DNA of 64,000 nucleotides from Capitulum mitella. Lineage: Eukaryota; Arthropoda; Thecostraca; Pollicipedomorpha; Pollicipedidae. Made by a program: the position numbers and the translations under genes. The stretch is from NCBI GenBank assembly GCA_030062745.1, contig CP099839.1:10290118-10354117 (forward strand), in the 5' to 3' direction. Shown one piece after another: positions 1-12,153 of this stretch (position 1 is its first letter; every line of letters starts with the position of its first letter). The notes under the pieces are model-generated. The model was given only the letters and a program-made list of their open reading frames with translations. It had not been told where the DNA came from and made no database searches.

Positions 1-1488
1 TGGCGCCGAAGCCCAGGGATTTTCTGCGTTTTACTAAAATTTTTATTGGAACAGTTTCCTTAGACTGACAAACAGAAGTGGATCTGTGAGAGGACCAGGA
101 TCTGACACAAGAGTTTCCATGGCAACACATGGGATATGATGGCGAGGATGCGCGTGGTCAGCAAACAAAACTATGTTTTTCTGTATCAGTAGGGTTACGA
201 GACTGTCTCCAGGTCATTAAGAGTCAAAAATGCGTTTTAAGTTTAAAACCTCGTTACGTGGCGCCACGATAGCGTTCAGGAACTTAACATGAACGTTTGA
301 GATCGTGCAACAATTGCGCCAGCTACCGCAGGATATCTGCTGAGTTTTCTTCGCACTGATTCTCAAGACGCTTACTCAGAATCAACCAGCATGTGACGGC
401 AGTGATCCTAAGCGCTCTGAAACTTGGGAGATCTCGTTCATAAACGCCACGAAGAGCGGCATACCATTCGAAAAGACAGTGCACGGCAACGGCCCGAAGG
501 CCGTTACCGTTGGTGATCCGTTGTTTCGTTGATGCCGTTGTTTCGTTGCTGATCGGTAGCGGTCGAGAAGATTAAATCCATTATCAACCGCCAAGTTTTG
601 CGAGATACACCAAAAACCAACGATAACGATGCCGTAAAGGATTGCTTTTCATACAAGAAGGCCATAATAAAGGGCATAGTCGACCAGGAATGGAGGAGAC
701 TGGTTTCCGTCATCGATTAAGGTCGGGATGCGCTGCACGACAGTTACTAAGGCGGTTTCTGCCGATTGCCGGTAACTAAAGCCGTGCGCTGCAGTTTTGA
801 GAAAAGGTGATTTACGTGGACATACTTCAAGGCTTGTTTATGTGCAACTTCGCGAACCAGTTTTGCAATAACTGGTACAATGCAAACAGGCCTGGAATTA
901 GAAGCGTTTGACAAATGTTGGTTTTGTGGATGGGGAGGATGACAAAATGTTTCCAAGAGGTTATTTAATCAAAAATGTAAGGCAAAAAACTGAGAGAGAA
1001 GAATGCATGAGGTCCAGTTAAAATGGGCCCCACGCCATTTTAATTTTCGCAGAATTGCATGGGTCAGGATCCGGGATTTTGGGAAAGAGGAGTTGTGATT
1101 GGAAGAAAAGGATTAGTACGGTTTCCTCACACCCAAATGCCCCACAACAATAAAGTTATTTTGTGGACAACAATAAAAATCATACATAAATACATAAATA
1201 CAATTTAAAAAACAATTATATTATAATAATATAAAAAATTGTTATACATATTATACAAAAACATAACAATACAATCATACAATGGACAAAATGGGAGCGG
1301 ATGCTCAACGGTATGCCATCAAAACAAATTATCGTGCTACTTTTGTTGCCGAATTGCGCTGTTTAAGTAAGACATGACTAGTTGTTATTAGATTTTAAAT
1401 GGATTCATTTCTTGCCATGATAAAAAATATGAATAATTTTTTCGTGGACGTGCGTGCTTTTTATTATTCAGCCCTCATCTTATTCCAG
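1..1488. other. Non-coding; upstream intron or 5' flank of the aminotransferase
   Basis: The stretch is AT-rich, especially 1140-1290, with only short ORFs. The N-terminal exons of the aminotransferase should lie here or further upstream, but no segment reads as the family's N-terminus with usable splice sites. Confidence 0.5.
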
Positions 1489-1623
1489 GTATCCCTGAGT
1501 TGCGAAAAGCTATTTGCTCGCTGCACAAGAGACATGACGATATTGACCTTGACCCCGACCAGGTTTTGGTTGGTCCAGGCTCAAAGGAACTGATCTACCT
1601 GACCATGACCATCTTCAACGGAG
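1489..1623 (+). CDS. Aminotransferase exon a (first recognised)
   Basis: The acceptor is ...tattccag before 1489 and the donor is gtaagc at 1624. The exon starts with two bases that finish a Gly codon and reads IPELRKAICSLHKRHDD..., then GPGSKELIYLTMTIFNG. One base is left over for the next exon. The glycine/serine-rich segment GPGSKE matches the cofactor phosphate-binding turn of fold-type I aminotransferases. Confidence 0.85.
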
Positions 1624-4088
1624 GTAAGCCAGCTAGTAAGAGTTTACGGAGGACATGAAAAACGGTCCAGCAGACGGAAAGGTCACGGACAAAATCTAAA
1701 CTGCAATTACATGCATACATGCTGCCATAATTCTACAATAAATTCTACATGCGCAATGTATTTTTAAAAAAAAACACGCACAAAACTGCATCGTGTTTGG
1801 GTGCCTTCCCAAGAGACTACTATTCGTTTTTTGCTCTGGGCAGTGCTTATCGGCGAATTGATGCACAAAAACTTTCCTTTTTGCACATTATGAGCGACAA
1901 AATTCACAAACCACAAATGTGGGGAAATCCGTTTGGTACATTTGATACGTGTTAAGTTATCGTGAAGCCGCCATCCGCTGGGGAGCTATTTTTGCTCCGT
2001 TATTGGGTTTTCCCTAAATTACTTCCAAACCGTTCAAGATATCAAGTCAAAACTTGATGTACCTTGTAACAAGATTCTAGCGCATGTTATGTCAAATTTG
2101 CAGATTAAATTCATGCAAGGTCACGAAACAGGAGCAGTTAAAATTCGAGTATTGTTTGAACCGATCCGTTCAAATCCCACCTGGACTGAAAGAATTGCTA
2201 GACATTTGATTATAAAGATGAAGAAACTAACAGAATATGAGTAGTCCGACTAAAATTACAAAAATATCTTCATTTTTTATTTCATTTTTGTGTAGTTCAA
2301 GGTTATTTGAGTTTTTTCGAGGTCATGTGACATTTTACACACGACATTTTATGTGACCCTATTTACACAGTATGGGGCAATTGAAATCGTTGATTCTCAG
2401 AACGGAGTCTATTTTAGCTGGTGCATAAAACAATTTTGTGGCATCTGAAGTTATTTTTTTATGAAAAAGTTGGTCTTAAACTTCAATATAACACTGATCT
2501 TGACATCTGACCCTGATCCCTGTCCTGTTCTCTGACCTTTTTTTGGAGCATTTTTGTGGGTTTTTAGAAGAGTCCCATGAGATAAATTACGCTTCCGACT
2601 TTTGGAATGTCCAAAGAGGCTTCAAGAGCGGAAGCATTCATTGTCTTGTAGTTTGGCTTATCTGTGACTTCATCCGTGACTTTAAGCACCAAATCCGTAC
2701 ATGTTCTAAAATCTCTGTTTGAGGGCTATCGTTTGAAATTTGAAACACTTTGACCGGTCGATTAGCCACGAAGTTATATGGGGTCAAAAATAGTCCCTCC
2801 CCCCAGCGAATGGCGAAGTTCTGAATAACGTCCAATGGATGCCGGGTTAAACAAGCGTCATTGCTCATTCCTTGATGACGACAACAGTCATCTGGAAGTC
2901 ACGTGTTTGGTTTAAGGAGGTTTGTCGTTAACGTATCCACTTGCCGCAGACTATCTGATAGTGTCAGTTGGAGGTGTCCGTTCACAGACGGGAATCGATT
3001 AGCCTGCGTGCTTGAGGGCACAGTCACAAACCACACACTGAAATTCATCTGGTCTTTGTCTTTCTCGACGAGGCATTTCCTTCGATGGTCCGGTATCTCT
3101 GCTGGGAACCTATGGCGTACTGGTCAGGAAAATCCCACCGACCCCATTCAGCAGCGGACCTCTCAGCGTCTCTGGTTTTTTAGACATCCTGCTGGTGGCG
3201 CCCGCCTGGACCACATACGAGCCGCAGAGCCGCCTGGCGGGTCACCAGGCAACTATTCTGCGTACCAGCGCCGACAGAGGCTACAAGCTGACGCCCTCCG
3301 CCCTGGACCGGCTGTTCAGCTCACGGGAACTGAAGCCGCACAGAATGCTCGTGCTCACCAATCCCGGAAATCCCAGTAAGTGGCGCACCTGCGGCCCGAT
3401 TCGAGGCAAAAAGACCATCTTCATTCTGGATGTTGGAAAGGATGTCGTGAAATAGCGCATGCAAAGTCATGTTTAGACCTATGCCACAATCTCCGTTATG
3501 CCGGGAGATTGAAATCATTCCGAAAAGCTTGATTTCTTCCTGCTGGCTGACGTATGACTCACGCTGTCTCACGCCGTCTCACGCACTCACGCTGCTGGAT
3601 CCGCCGCTGCAGAGGGGGGACCAGCCCTTGCCGTATTTTCCTTTTTGTCGTGTCATCACTGATGTCCCTGATGGCGGGGCGGCCGGGCCGAAACCCGGCG
3701 GACACATACAGGTTACTCTGAAACGGACCCTGCTTCTTTTCAGCTGGACTGACTTACACGGAGCAGGAACTGAAAGATTTGAGGTTAGTTGGACGATGTG
3801 GCCCATTCTGTCCTCTTGCGTTTCCTCTCTCACTACAGTGTGATGGCTTTGGGCAGTACGAATAAGTCACGCTGAAGGTGTCTCATGTCGTCATGTGAGG
3901 TGGAAAGGTTTGGCTGAGTTACCTGTTGCTGGTGCGTGTCACAGGATGCTTGAACTGGCTGTTAGATAAATGTCCGTGTCTTGATGACGTTTTCTGGTGC
4001 TGGGACTATATAATACTGGCGGTACTGAGACGATTCTTGGAAACTGCCGTTTCTGGTATTGTCTTTCCTAACAAATGTTGATGTTGAA

Positions 4089-4165
<77 letters not shown>

Positions 4166-7100
4166 TAATAATAATTCCAGTCTCTTCATTCAACAGTGAA
4201 GAGCTGCTCCGTGAAAGGTAGTACCTATATTTTGCGTCAACACTGTTAGCATGCTGGTCCAGGGACGCGGGAGCGGTCGAGGGAGAGGGATCTGCCCTCC
4301 AACTTTTTCAAATTTCCTTTTGACTCCATAGGCGTTGACTGGAAAGAAACGACCTACAATGCTTCTTTGTCACCTCTCCTCAACGCCCCTCGGACTGTGA
4401 TAGAGTTCCAGCGTCCCTTAGATGGCCGGATCATTCCCTGGCCGTAATGCGTAGCAGTGCAGTGGCAAGAAAGCTCCTTATTCCCCGCGATATGATATAA
4501 GCCCTAAACAAAAGTCAAGTTTTACAAACGGTGGAGTTTCATGCTGTCACCTGGACAAATGGACCACCCATTTCACTGTCGCTTAAATAAGCACACAACG
4601 TGGCAAATATTTACTTCCTTCAGAGCGCCGTTGACCTCTGTCAGACAGGGCGAGTCGCTGAACTTTTTTAAGTGCCATGACCGTGAAGAAATGCGTGCTG
4701 GGTCCCCAGCTAACATTCCTGAGTGTCGCCAGGGCATGCGTGACGACTACGACATCGCCCAGTCATGCGGAGGGTGGGGGAGGACGGTTATCGATACCTG
4801 ACACGATGTCACTGACCTGGTACATGCCATTAGAGAGTCATTGCCAGCCCTGGTGGAAAAGACATCGTATTAGCTGAATGACTACAGCCAACTGTCGCGT
4901 GGAATGTGGCAATAAAATGAAACAATCAGGCCTTCCAACGTTTTGCTATCTAAAACCTTAGAATATGACTCCCATGTGTGTTCGTGACAGGCTTGTGTTT
5001 GATTCTACTTCAAGAGAATCGATTCATCTCCTGATTCAATGACCATGGAATCGGTTCTGCTTCTGATTCAGAGAGGCTTTTAAGAAAATTGAATCAATTC
5101 CATTCCGATTCAGTGGTGATTAAATGACAGCAGGTATTTGTTTCGACTCTGATGCCGATTCACTGCGATTTTCAAATGAATCTGTTCTAAATGCTGAATC
5201 GGTACAAAATGCAAAGTTGTTGAATCGATGCAGAATCAAAGCAGAAATCTGGTTAGTAAGCTGGTACATCACCTTGTTAAATATTTTTTTAAAGCGTGGC
5301 AATGAGCGTTTTTTTTAGAGATGAATTAAGTATTGATTACAAAAAGCAGTCGGCCTGCTTGTCCAAGTACGGATTTTTTTGTGGAACACCCGAACGTGCT
5401 TTGTGCTGGCACCACGTAGGTATGCCATGAAACAGCTATATGTGGTCAAGCGCGTGCATACTGCAGAATAAAATTCCCATGATTTTACAGCCGTCCTTTG
5501 GTAGGTAACACGTTCTCTTTCTGATTATTTCCAGCGACGCATGCAAACGCCACAATGTCATCGTCCTCAGCGATGAAATATATGGACGGCTCAACTTCGC
5601 AGGGAATCACGTCAGCATGGCAAAGGTCAGACACGCCCGTCAGCATACAGTTATATGCAGCTTACACAGACGGTTTTTTGTCAACTTGATCCGAATAACT
5701 TGGTACGTTGGTGCTATGGACCAAAGCAGCAACCCATTACCTAGCAGAGCTTCGGTTAAATAGATTCTGCGCCCAACACCCGATTGTGCAATTCCATGTA
5801 ACTACTGATTTCGTCGCGAATGTTCATGCAGACTCCTAAGCAGCAGATACCGAGTTCAGTGGCGTAGCCAAGGAGGGGCCAAAGGGGCCATACTCCCCCC
5901 CCCTGAGGCCAAGCGGGCCCCCTGGGGCCAAGAGCCCCAGGGAGCCCCAAAGCACTGGGCCTTCGGCCCTAGTGCTTTGGATAATAAGGGGCACCCGGAA
6001 GGCGCCTTTTACACTGTCTGAAACAGGGAATTAAAACAAAAATGAGAATATTTTAGCACTAAAGAAGGTTTACGAACCTAAAAAGAGCGTACTTCGAATA
6101 CAAAATAGGGCGTTATGTGCTATAAAGAGAGGCCCATAATCTGAATGGGGGTTTAAGGGCCCCTACTAGCTTGAACGGGCTCACTGCTCGTCTGGAGAGG
6201 GCCCCCTGGCTGCCCATAAAGGGCCCCAGTCGTTAAGAGGGACCATTGGTAACGAGGGCCCCCTTGATCCGATTTGCCTCCCCCCCCCGGCGAAATCCTG
6301 GCTATGCTCCTGACCGAGTCCGATCACATTCAGGGGCCTCGATGCACCTGGCGTGACCCTTTACATGGGCATTCCCAGTCAATCGCATCGGGATCGGGTC
6401 TAATTTAGGTACACTGATACGTCAGACGGGACAGCTACAGGTACATTCGAGCTATGATCACATTGATCCGGCGTTGAGCACGTGGTTGAAATCATGCGAG
6501 AACGGAGCTGTCATCATTTCTGATGATTCGGTTGATGATTCCATGCTAGCTAACCTTTGATATCTTGTTTTCTCAGTTTTTGCGCCACATTTCGCTGTTT
6601 CGGGCCTCACAGTCTCTTCTACTGCATCACACTGTCATTTGTTTGTATGACCTGTCGGAGGCGGCGGATAAAGAAGCCAAAATGACCACCAGAGCGCCTC
6701 CAGCGTTCGTCACGTTGTATGTCACCTTTCGAGGGATGTTGATGTTGAAGCCGTTGTCTGGTTGCCAGCCGCCAGACCAGGGTCCTCGTCGTTCCGTATA
6801 ATCTCCGGCCATTCACACGCGTTGGTGATGGCGGATCAGATGGGCGGAGAGGTGGTGATAACGGCCGCGATGGGCGGAGAGGCAACGTTTCTACGGCTGC
6901 TCTTCCCGCCAACGAATAGCCCGGGGCGTTTGGCCGGTCACGGCCGGGCGGACCCCTGCCTTGCTGTCCGAAGCTACTCTGACTTGAACCTCCGACAGAG
7001 GGGACTCGACAGAGGAGACGCCGTCGCTCGGCGGCGCGGCTGCTCGCCCGGTCTTAGAGACGTCAGGAATGGAGCTCACGTTATGCTCACATGGCGAACG

Positions 7101-9759
7101 ACGTGACTCCTGCTGATGAAAATAGACCCAGACTGGAAAGGTCCTGTCTGTGGGGTGTCTACCACCTCCACAGCCATGCTGCGGTGGATCCTCTGAAATC
7201 ATAAAAACGTAGTCAGCGTCATTTTTGGCCAGCTCGGTCAGTTTTTTTATCGGCCAGGTGGAGCAATGACTTTACGTTCATTGCAGTAAGTAGTCAGCAG
7301 CAGAGTGTTTCCTTGAAACATATTTAGGACGGGTCGTCCCATCCACTCCCGACATGAACCGTAACAAGCGCCAAAAAAAACAATGTCTCCTAAATTTAAC
7401 AAAAAACAATGTCTCCTCCCAGTCTGAAGACGAAATAAAGTCGCCGATATGCTAATAATGCCTCCAAAATCCCTATACTCCAACCAACGCTTTTGAGATC
7501 ATTTTTGGCTGCTTTAAATAAAATTGCTTCGCTGTAATCCTTTCTCGTGAAGGGATCTTCGTCGGACCCAAATTCGAAGTCTCCGGGTGTCAAATATGCG
7601 CCGAAATGAGCGGCCTAATTCGATGGTACTGTATGGTCTAAATTTAGCTACTCCTGTTGCCCTTTTGAATTGCGAGGTGCCAACAGTTGCGGATACGCGC
7701 ATGGAAAGAAATGAAAATCGTAATAATCATCCAACCATATTATGGCTCTTTGTAATTACACAGACTGATTCAAGTGAGCAGGTACTAATGCTGGGAACAT
7801 CGTTCAGGCAATTTGGTGTCTTCATGATGTCGCACTTGTCAACAGCCATTCGATCGGCCGGTGTTACCAGAACTTCTCGATCAGCCATTTCTTGCGCGGA
7901 CTCCACGTTAACTCTCTGACGTCAGCGCCATCTGAGCTGCACGTCCGCCCTGCACGCCAGCTGTACCCGGAGGGCACCATCCTGATGTCGGGCTTCAGCA
8001 AGTGGCTGAGCGCCGGCGGCTGGCGGCTGGGTTACGCGCACTACCCGGCCCGCCTGCGGCCGCTGCTGGCCGCCGTGCGGGCCGCCGGCTCCAACACGTT
8101 CAGCTGCGCGGCGGCGCCTGTGCAGCGCGCGCTGGCCGACGCCCTCCAGCCGGAGCACGCCGCCCGGCTGGACCGATACGCCGCTGACTCCGCTCGAGTC
8201 CTGCGCGCCGTCGGCCACTACTGCGCCAGGTGAGCCGCCACAAGCGCCGCAGGCACGTGATTCACGTGGCATGCGCGTCACAGGTGACACAAAGAAAGCC
8301 TACTGGACGTGGGAATGTTCGGTTCCGCGTGGCTGCATAGTGTTTCTTCTGTATATGACGTTCGGGAACCTCTGTCTTCTGCACATAATTAGGTCTTTTT
8401 CTCCGTAATAATTTTATCTGTGATGATCATGTTTTAGCCTTGCTGTCCGAATTTTAACACTTGCCTTCCCATGGTCTTGTTGAATTTACGTCCGTGGACC
8501 CATCAGGTTAGGACCTAATTCACTGAATTTTTCCACAGAGAGCTATCTAGTGTAGGAGTCAAAGCGATCCCAAGCCAGGCTGGATACTACTTCATGCCGG
8601 ACTTTGACGTCTGCCGGGACGGACTGGCGGCGCGAGGCATCACCACTGGACAGCAAATGGTCGACGCCATGCTCGAAGAAGCAGATGTCGCTGTAAGTCA
8701 GCGGAAGCTTTATAGAGGGCGGTAGTGAAGCCGGCACTGCGAATGAATCACGGAGGAGAACATCGACACATTCAGTTTTCGTTAAGCTTATCAAGTTTTT
8801 CCTATTATATAAGGATTATGATTGCCTTTTCTGACCATGGATGCGTTTCTGCGCCATTTTATGTCATCCTCTAAATACTCACTTGTCTGCTAACTAGTAA
8901 CTGATACGATTTCTGAGCATTTTCCGGTTTCCCTTGAAGTCATCTGAAACCAGGGTCCTTTCTTTTCTTTCTTTCGCTGTCCCGCTTTCCACAGGTCATG
9001 CTGTTTTATTACACTCTACGCTGTTATGTTGTCCTCCACACATTCAATCCGACTGTCTGAAGAAAGTCAATGTTTTCACTCACGCAGTTATAAAATGCCA
9101 CATGCGTTTACACGATCTCATATTTTGTAATTACAGTGCTACACTTATCACGGTTATGGTGGGTCGCTTCACCTGAGGCTCAGCAGATGGCTGGCTGATG
9201 CCAAGAGAGCATGGATGTGGTTTTCTTTGGCGTGGGAGCACCATGCCATTGCAGCCGAATAAATCTGCTTTTTTAACCTCCGGCTGTCGCAAACACTAAG
9301 AGTCTTTTTGTTATTTTTGAGGATCTAGGGTTACAAATCCCTCAGTCTGTTGAGCACAAACCTCGATGCGTTGTGCGTTGTAAAAGTGTATTTGCATCGC
9401 CATTTTTCCGGTGGACGCCACACTGGTCGTTTGGGTATTCAGTAGCTATAACGAGCGTCATCTTTCCTGGATGATTTCGTCTGAGCTGATGCCCACGTCT
9501 CTGTCGCCAGCTGATGGCCAGCTCCTGTTTCCTAATGGCCGAGACGGACCTGGTGACGCGGTTCTGTTTCGTCTGCTTCGACGGCGAGGCGGCGTTGCGG
9601 TTGGCGGCGGACGGCCGGGTCCTGGATGACACTTTCCTGGAGACCCACTGTCCCGAGGTGGTCGCCGGGATCCGGCGGCTGACGGAGTGGGTGCTCCGAC
9701 ATTCCACCACTCGAATCAAACTGGCCGACCCGGGTGTCGTGCACTCTGTGCGCGGTTGA
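1489..9759 (+). CDS. PLP-dependent class I aminotransferase (aspartate-aminotransferase-like), 3' seven exons
   Basis: Seven exons, 1489-1623, 3184-3375, 3744-3783, 5535-5625, 7961-8229, 8539-8692 and 9511-9759, join with GT-AG introns and matching phases into 375 residues ending in TGA. Family landmarks appear in order: GIPELRKAI near the start, GPGSKELIYL (phosphate-side loop), an aromatic W after DILLVAPA, NPGNPTGLTY across an exon junction, LSDEIYGRLNF (the D and Y contacting the PLP ring), SGFSKWLSAGGWRLGY with the Schiff-base lysine, and a late R before FCFVCFDG that should bind the substrate carboxylate. Known family chemistry is reversible amino transfer between an amino acid and a 2-oxo acid on PLP; the substrate cannot be read from the sequence. 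About 80-110 N-terminal residues are missing, because the first codon of exon 1489 is completed by an upstream exon I could not find. Introns hold a TAA microsatellite and a MITE-like element. No frameshift or internal stop is seen, so it looks functional. Confidence 0.88.
3184..3375 (+). CDS. Aminotransferase exon b
   Basis: It follows a T-rich acceptor (gttttttag) and ends at a gtaagt donor. It encodes DILLVAPAWTTYEPQ..., which carries the conserved aromatic that stacks on the PLP ring, and ends in LTNPGNP with one base carried over to make the Thr of NPT in the next exon. Confidence 0.87.
3744..3783 (+). CDS. Aminotransferase exon c (40 nt)
   Basis: This small exon lies between a cttttcag acceptor and a gttagt donor. 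It encodes GLTYTEQELKDL, completing the conserved NP-x-NPTGLTY motif, and carries two bases into the next exon. Confidence 0.85.
4093..4175 (+). repeat. (TAA)n microsatellite
   Basis: About 28 trinucleotide units with a few substitutions. It sits in the intron between the 40-nt exon and the LSDEIYGRL exon of the aminotransferase gene. Confidence 0.97.
5000..5240. repeat. GATTC/GAATC-rich imperfect inverted-repeat region
   Basis: GATTC, GAATC and AATCGATTC-type words recur many times in both orientations, giving paired short ORFs on the two strands that are reflections of the repeat. It is intronic. A mobile origin is possible but not shown. Confidence 0.5.
5535..5625 (+). CDS. Aminotransferase exon d with LSDEIYGRL motif
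   Basis: The acceptor is atttccag and the donor gtcaga. It encodes SDACKRHNVIVLSDEIYGRL followed by NFAGNHVSMAK. The Asp pairs with the pyridine nitrogen and the Tyr with O3' of PLP in this family. It ends in phase 0. Confidence 0.88.
5857..6312 (+). mobile_element. MITE-like non-autonomous element, copy 1
   Basis: It begins CAGTGGCGTAGCCAAGG and ends with a sequence whose reverse complement is CAGGAGCATAGCCAGG, so the ends are imperfect terminal inverted repeats. The inside has C-runs next to each end and no coding potential. It lies in the intron 5626-7960 of the aminotransferase gene. Two shorter copies with matching ends occur at 10385-10657 and 53061-53325. Confidence 0.6.
6400..7950. 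other. Intronic sequence without recognised feature
   Basis: This is the remainder of the long aminotransferase intron. It has a moderately GC-rich patch at 6760-7080 and only short overlapping ORFs. None carries a recognisable motif or good splice flanks. Confidence 0.5.
7961..8229 (+). CDS. Aminotransferase exon e with PLP lysine
   Basis: The exon starts LYPEGTILMSGFSKWLSAGG, in frame with the preceding phase-0 exon. The lysine in SGFSKW is the expected Schiff-base residue and WRLGY follows. The coding sequence is much more GC-rich than the flanking introns. The donor is gtgagc after ...YCA. Confidence 0.9.
8539..8692 (+). CDS. Aminotransferase exon f
   Basis: The acceptor is ttccacag and the donor gtaagt. 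It encodes RELSSVGVKAIPSQAGYYFM, then PDFDVCRDGL... and MVDAMLEEADVA. This is the C-terminal small-domain strand-helix region of the family, and it ends in phase 0. Confidence 0.87.
9511..9759 (+). CDS. Aminotransferase terminal exon g
   Basis: The acceptor is ctgtcgccag. The exon encodes LMASSCFLMAETDLVTRFCF then VCFDGEAALRLA..., and ends at TGA 9757-9759. The Arg in LVTRF is where the family keeps its substrate-carboxylate arginine. The usual proline-glycine turn just before this region is replaced by MASSC, a mild divergence. Confidence 0.85.
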   Translation: MMASSCFLMAETDLVTRFCFVCFDGEAALRLAADGRVLDDTFLETHCPEVVAGIRRLTEWVLRHSTTRIKLADPGVVHSVRG

Positions 9760-10384
9760 AAGGAGAAGCTCACATGGCGGAGCGAGAGCCGACGGGCCGG
9801 CGCAGCGCAGCGCAGCAGCTGACGGCCGGCGGATCATCAACGGCGGCTCTGGCGATGCGTTGGTGTCTGGGAAATAGGCGCAGCGGTCTGTGGGTCTAGC
9901 TGGAGTGTCGTTAGACAGTAACGTTCTGGTTTACTGCGCATCGTGATGTATGTTGTGTGTTGTTGTAATGCTCTATCAGCTGTATGTACTCCTATCCGTA
10001 CTAGTGTTGGTTATCAGGGCTCCGTCGTCGGGGGGATGGGGGGACGCGTCACCTTCCACCATCTGATTGTGGGGATTATACCCCCAATAACTGCCGCGTG
10101 TAGGGTGCAATGTTTATACCCGAAAAGTCTATGCTGCAGTTTCAGGATATCAGGGGCGTCGATTTTTGTAAATGGTTGCGGTGGCCGAACCGAGGGCCCG
10201 ACTAACTAACTGAGAAATCCCCCCAAATGTGGGTTTCTCAACAGATTTAGACCACTGTATTTTGACGAAAGGAAATTTATAAGTTCTTTACTACTTATCA
10301 ACTAAAAATCGCATTTATCTCCATGTATACAGGCGTCTATGCAGATAGAAGGTAAGAAGATAGATAGATACATCGTTCTAGACT
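9760..10384. other. 3' flank of aminotransferase; no gene seen
   Basis: The stretch after the stop should contain the 3' UTR. I found no convincing canonical AATAAA within it, so the transcript end is not placed. Confidence 0.45.
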
Positions 10385-10657
10385 CAGGGACGCAGCCAAG
10401 GGGGACATGGGGGCCATGCCCCCCCCCCCCCCTGAACCAAGCGGTCTACACTAGATACATGTGGTTTTCGCGTGAATACTTAATGGTGATCATATATATG
10501 TTGCAAAACAAACATTTTATGTTTTCCTGTGCATTAAATGTGAGATAAATTGCCTAAAATTGCAGCTCTTTCTTGTAAATTTTGTCATATGCCTGTGGCA
10601 TACGACAAAATCTGGCATTTGACCCCCCCCCCGAGGAAAATCCTGGCGACGTGCCTG
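10385..10657 (+). mobile_element. MITE-like element, copy 2
   Basis: The ends are CAGGGACGCAGCCAAGG and the inverted CAGGCACGTCGCCAGG, with C-runs just inside both. The internal sequence (the block with AAGCGGTCTACACTA and a downstream GTTGCAAAACAAA) is collinear with copy 3 at 53061-53325, which shows a dispersed family about 265-275 bp long. Confidence 0.7.
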
Positions 10658-11914
10658 TCTAAACTTCACTGTTTAGTTTCTGCCTATCCTTTATGTACGG
10701 AGGCCGTTCTTTTCGTTAGTATTACTCATTTCTCTTTAAAATCGACAGAAAATATGGCTGGTCAAACCAACACTAAAGGGCCTAAATGAACACTGGACGG
10801 ACTAGGGTCCTTTCAAAAGAATACAAATCAGCACCGCTGTTGGATATTGCAAGAAAAGGCGTATACTTTATTTGGCATTTTTCCCTCCTGCTGTTGAATC
10901 TGACAGTAAATGGCAACTATATTGATATTCAAAAGTGATGCAATCTGAGGCAGGACTACACATGGGCACCTAAATACTAGCGCTTGTACAACGGCTTCAG
11001 GATCAGGATGGATGTAAAAGATGTCTTCAATAAGAACGTATTCATATTTTCTATGTTATCGAATACTAATAAACAGAAATGCTGGGAAATACGGAAACTT
11101 GTGTTTTTATTTGTATGTCCTTTGCAAAAGATAAAACAGAAAGGCACTGACGGAGCCAAGGGAGCAGGTAATCTGCAGCTGGCATCACCTCACCATTGAA
11201 GATCACCGTGACAGAAGCACCACAAATAGCGATGGTGCAGCCAGTGTTGCACAGAACTACAGTAAACTACAGTGAACTCGTCTTGACGGTCAAACCTTCG
11301 TCATTTTCCAAAACGAAACTTAGGTGCTGAAAACTTAGCGTAAGGACAGGAGTAGGTGTAGGACAGTTAGGTTGGTCAGGTAAGATATTATTAGGTTTGA
11401 ATAAGCTTTTAAAAGCTGTCAAAAGAAATTGGTTGTAGGTAATCTGGCTAGCGATCTCGCGGCCTGCCAAGCTGTCGGTAGCATCACCGTTAGGTGGCGT
11501 TTTCCTTTTGTGAGGTGTAGCTAACTCGTATCATACTGGCTTTGGTGATCTTGTCTCCAAACAGTTCAGGAATTTTACATATGTCCTGTATGACACCACT
11601 GAACAGTGAGTTATGAGCCGAAAATTAGCGCTTACCTCCTCCGACTCCAGCTATGGCAGAGGTGGGTTTCATCTAGTTGGCACAATGATGGAAAGGTTCA
11701 GCAATTTGGAGCGGACGTTCGAGATCTGGGGACAGTCTTTGACATTTTGTGGTGAAGTGGAATTGAGCGACGTTCCGTCGTTTCCGTTGTGCAGATGATG
11801 CAGGTGGAATACAAGCATGACATTAGTAAACTCGTTTAATCCGTAACTTCCGAAATCGATAAGGTGTCGGTGTAATTTCCGAATGCATTTATACTTTGGT
11901 GTCGGTTCAGGTCA

Positions 11915-12153
11915 AGCGCCGTGGTAGCCTGACGGATAAGGAGCCGGACAACAGATCCGGTGCATGGCAGGACCTGGGTTCGAGACCCAGAACGGGCACC
12001 TGTATTTGGTTCGAGACCGAAAGGGTCAACAAGGCACGGGCTGGCCGTATCATGGAATTACACGGCACGGTAAAAATCCTCCAGTGCCATCTGGTTCGGC
12101 GCCTGGTGCAAAATCACTGCATACCTGGTAAACGTATATATATATACATATAC

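Noticed and set aside
11918..12000. Possible functional tRNA gene
   Set aside because: The T-arm and anticodon stem fold, but the acceptor stem does not pair, the base before the anticodon is A, and the unit continues into a repeated SINE body.
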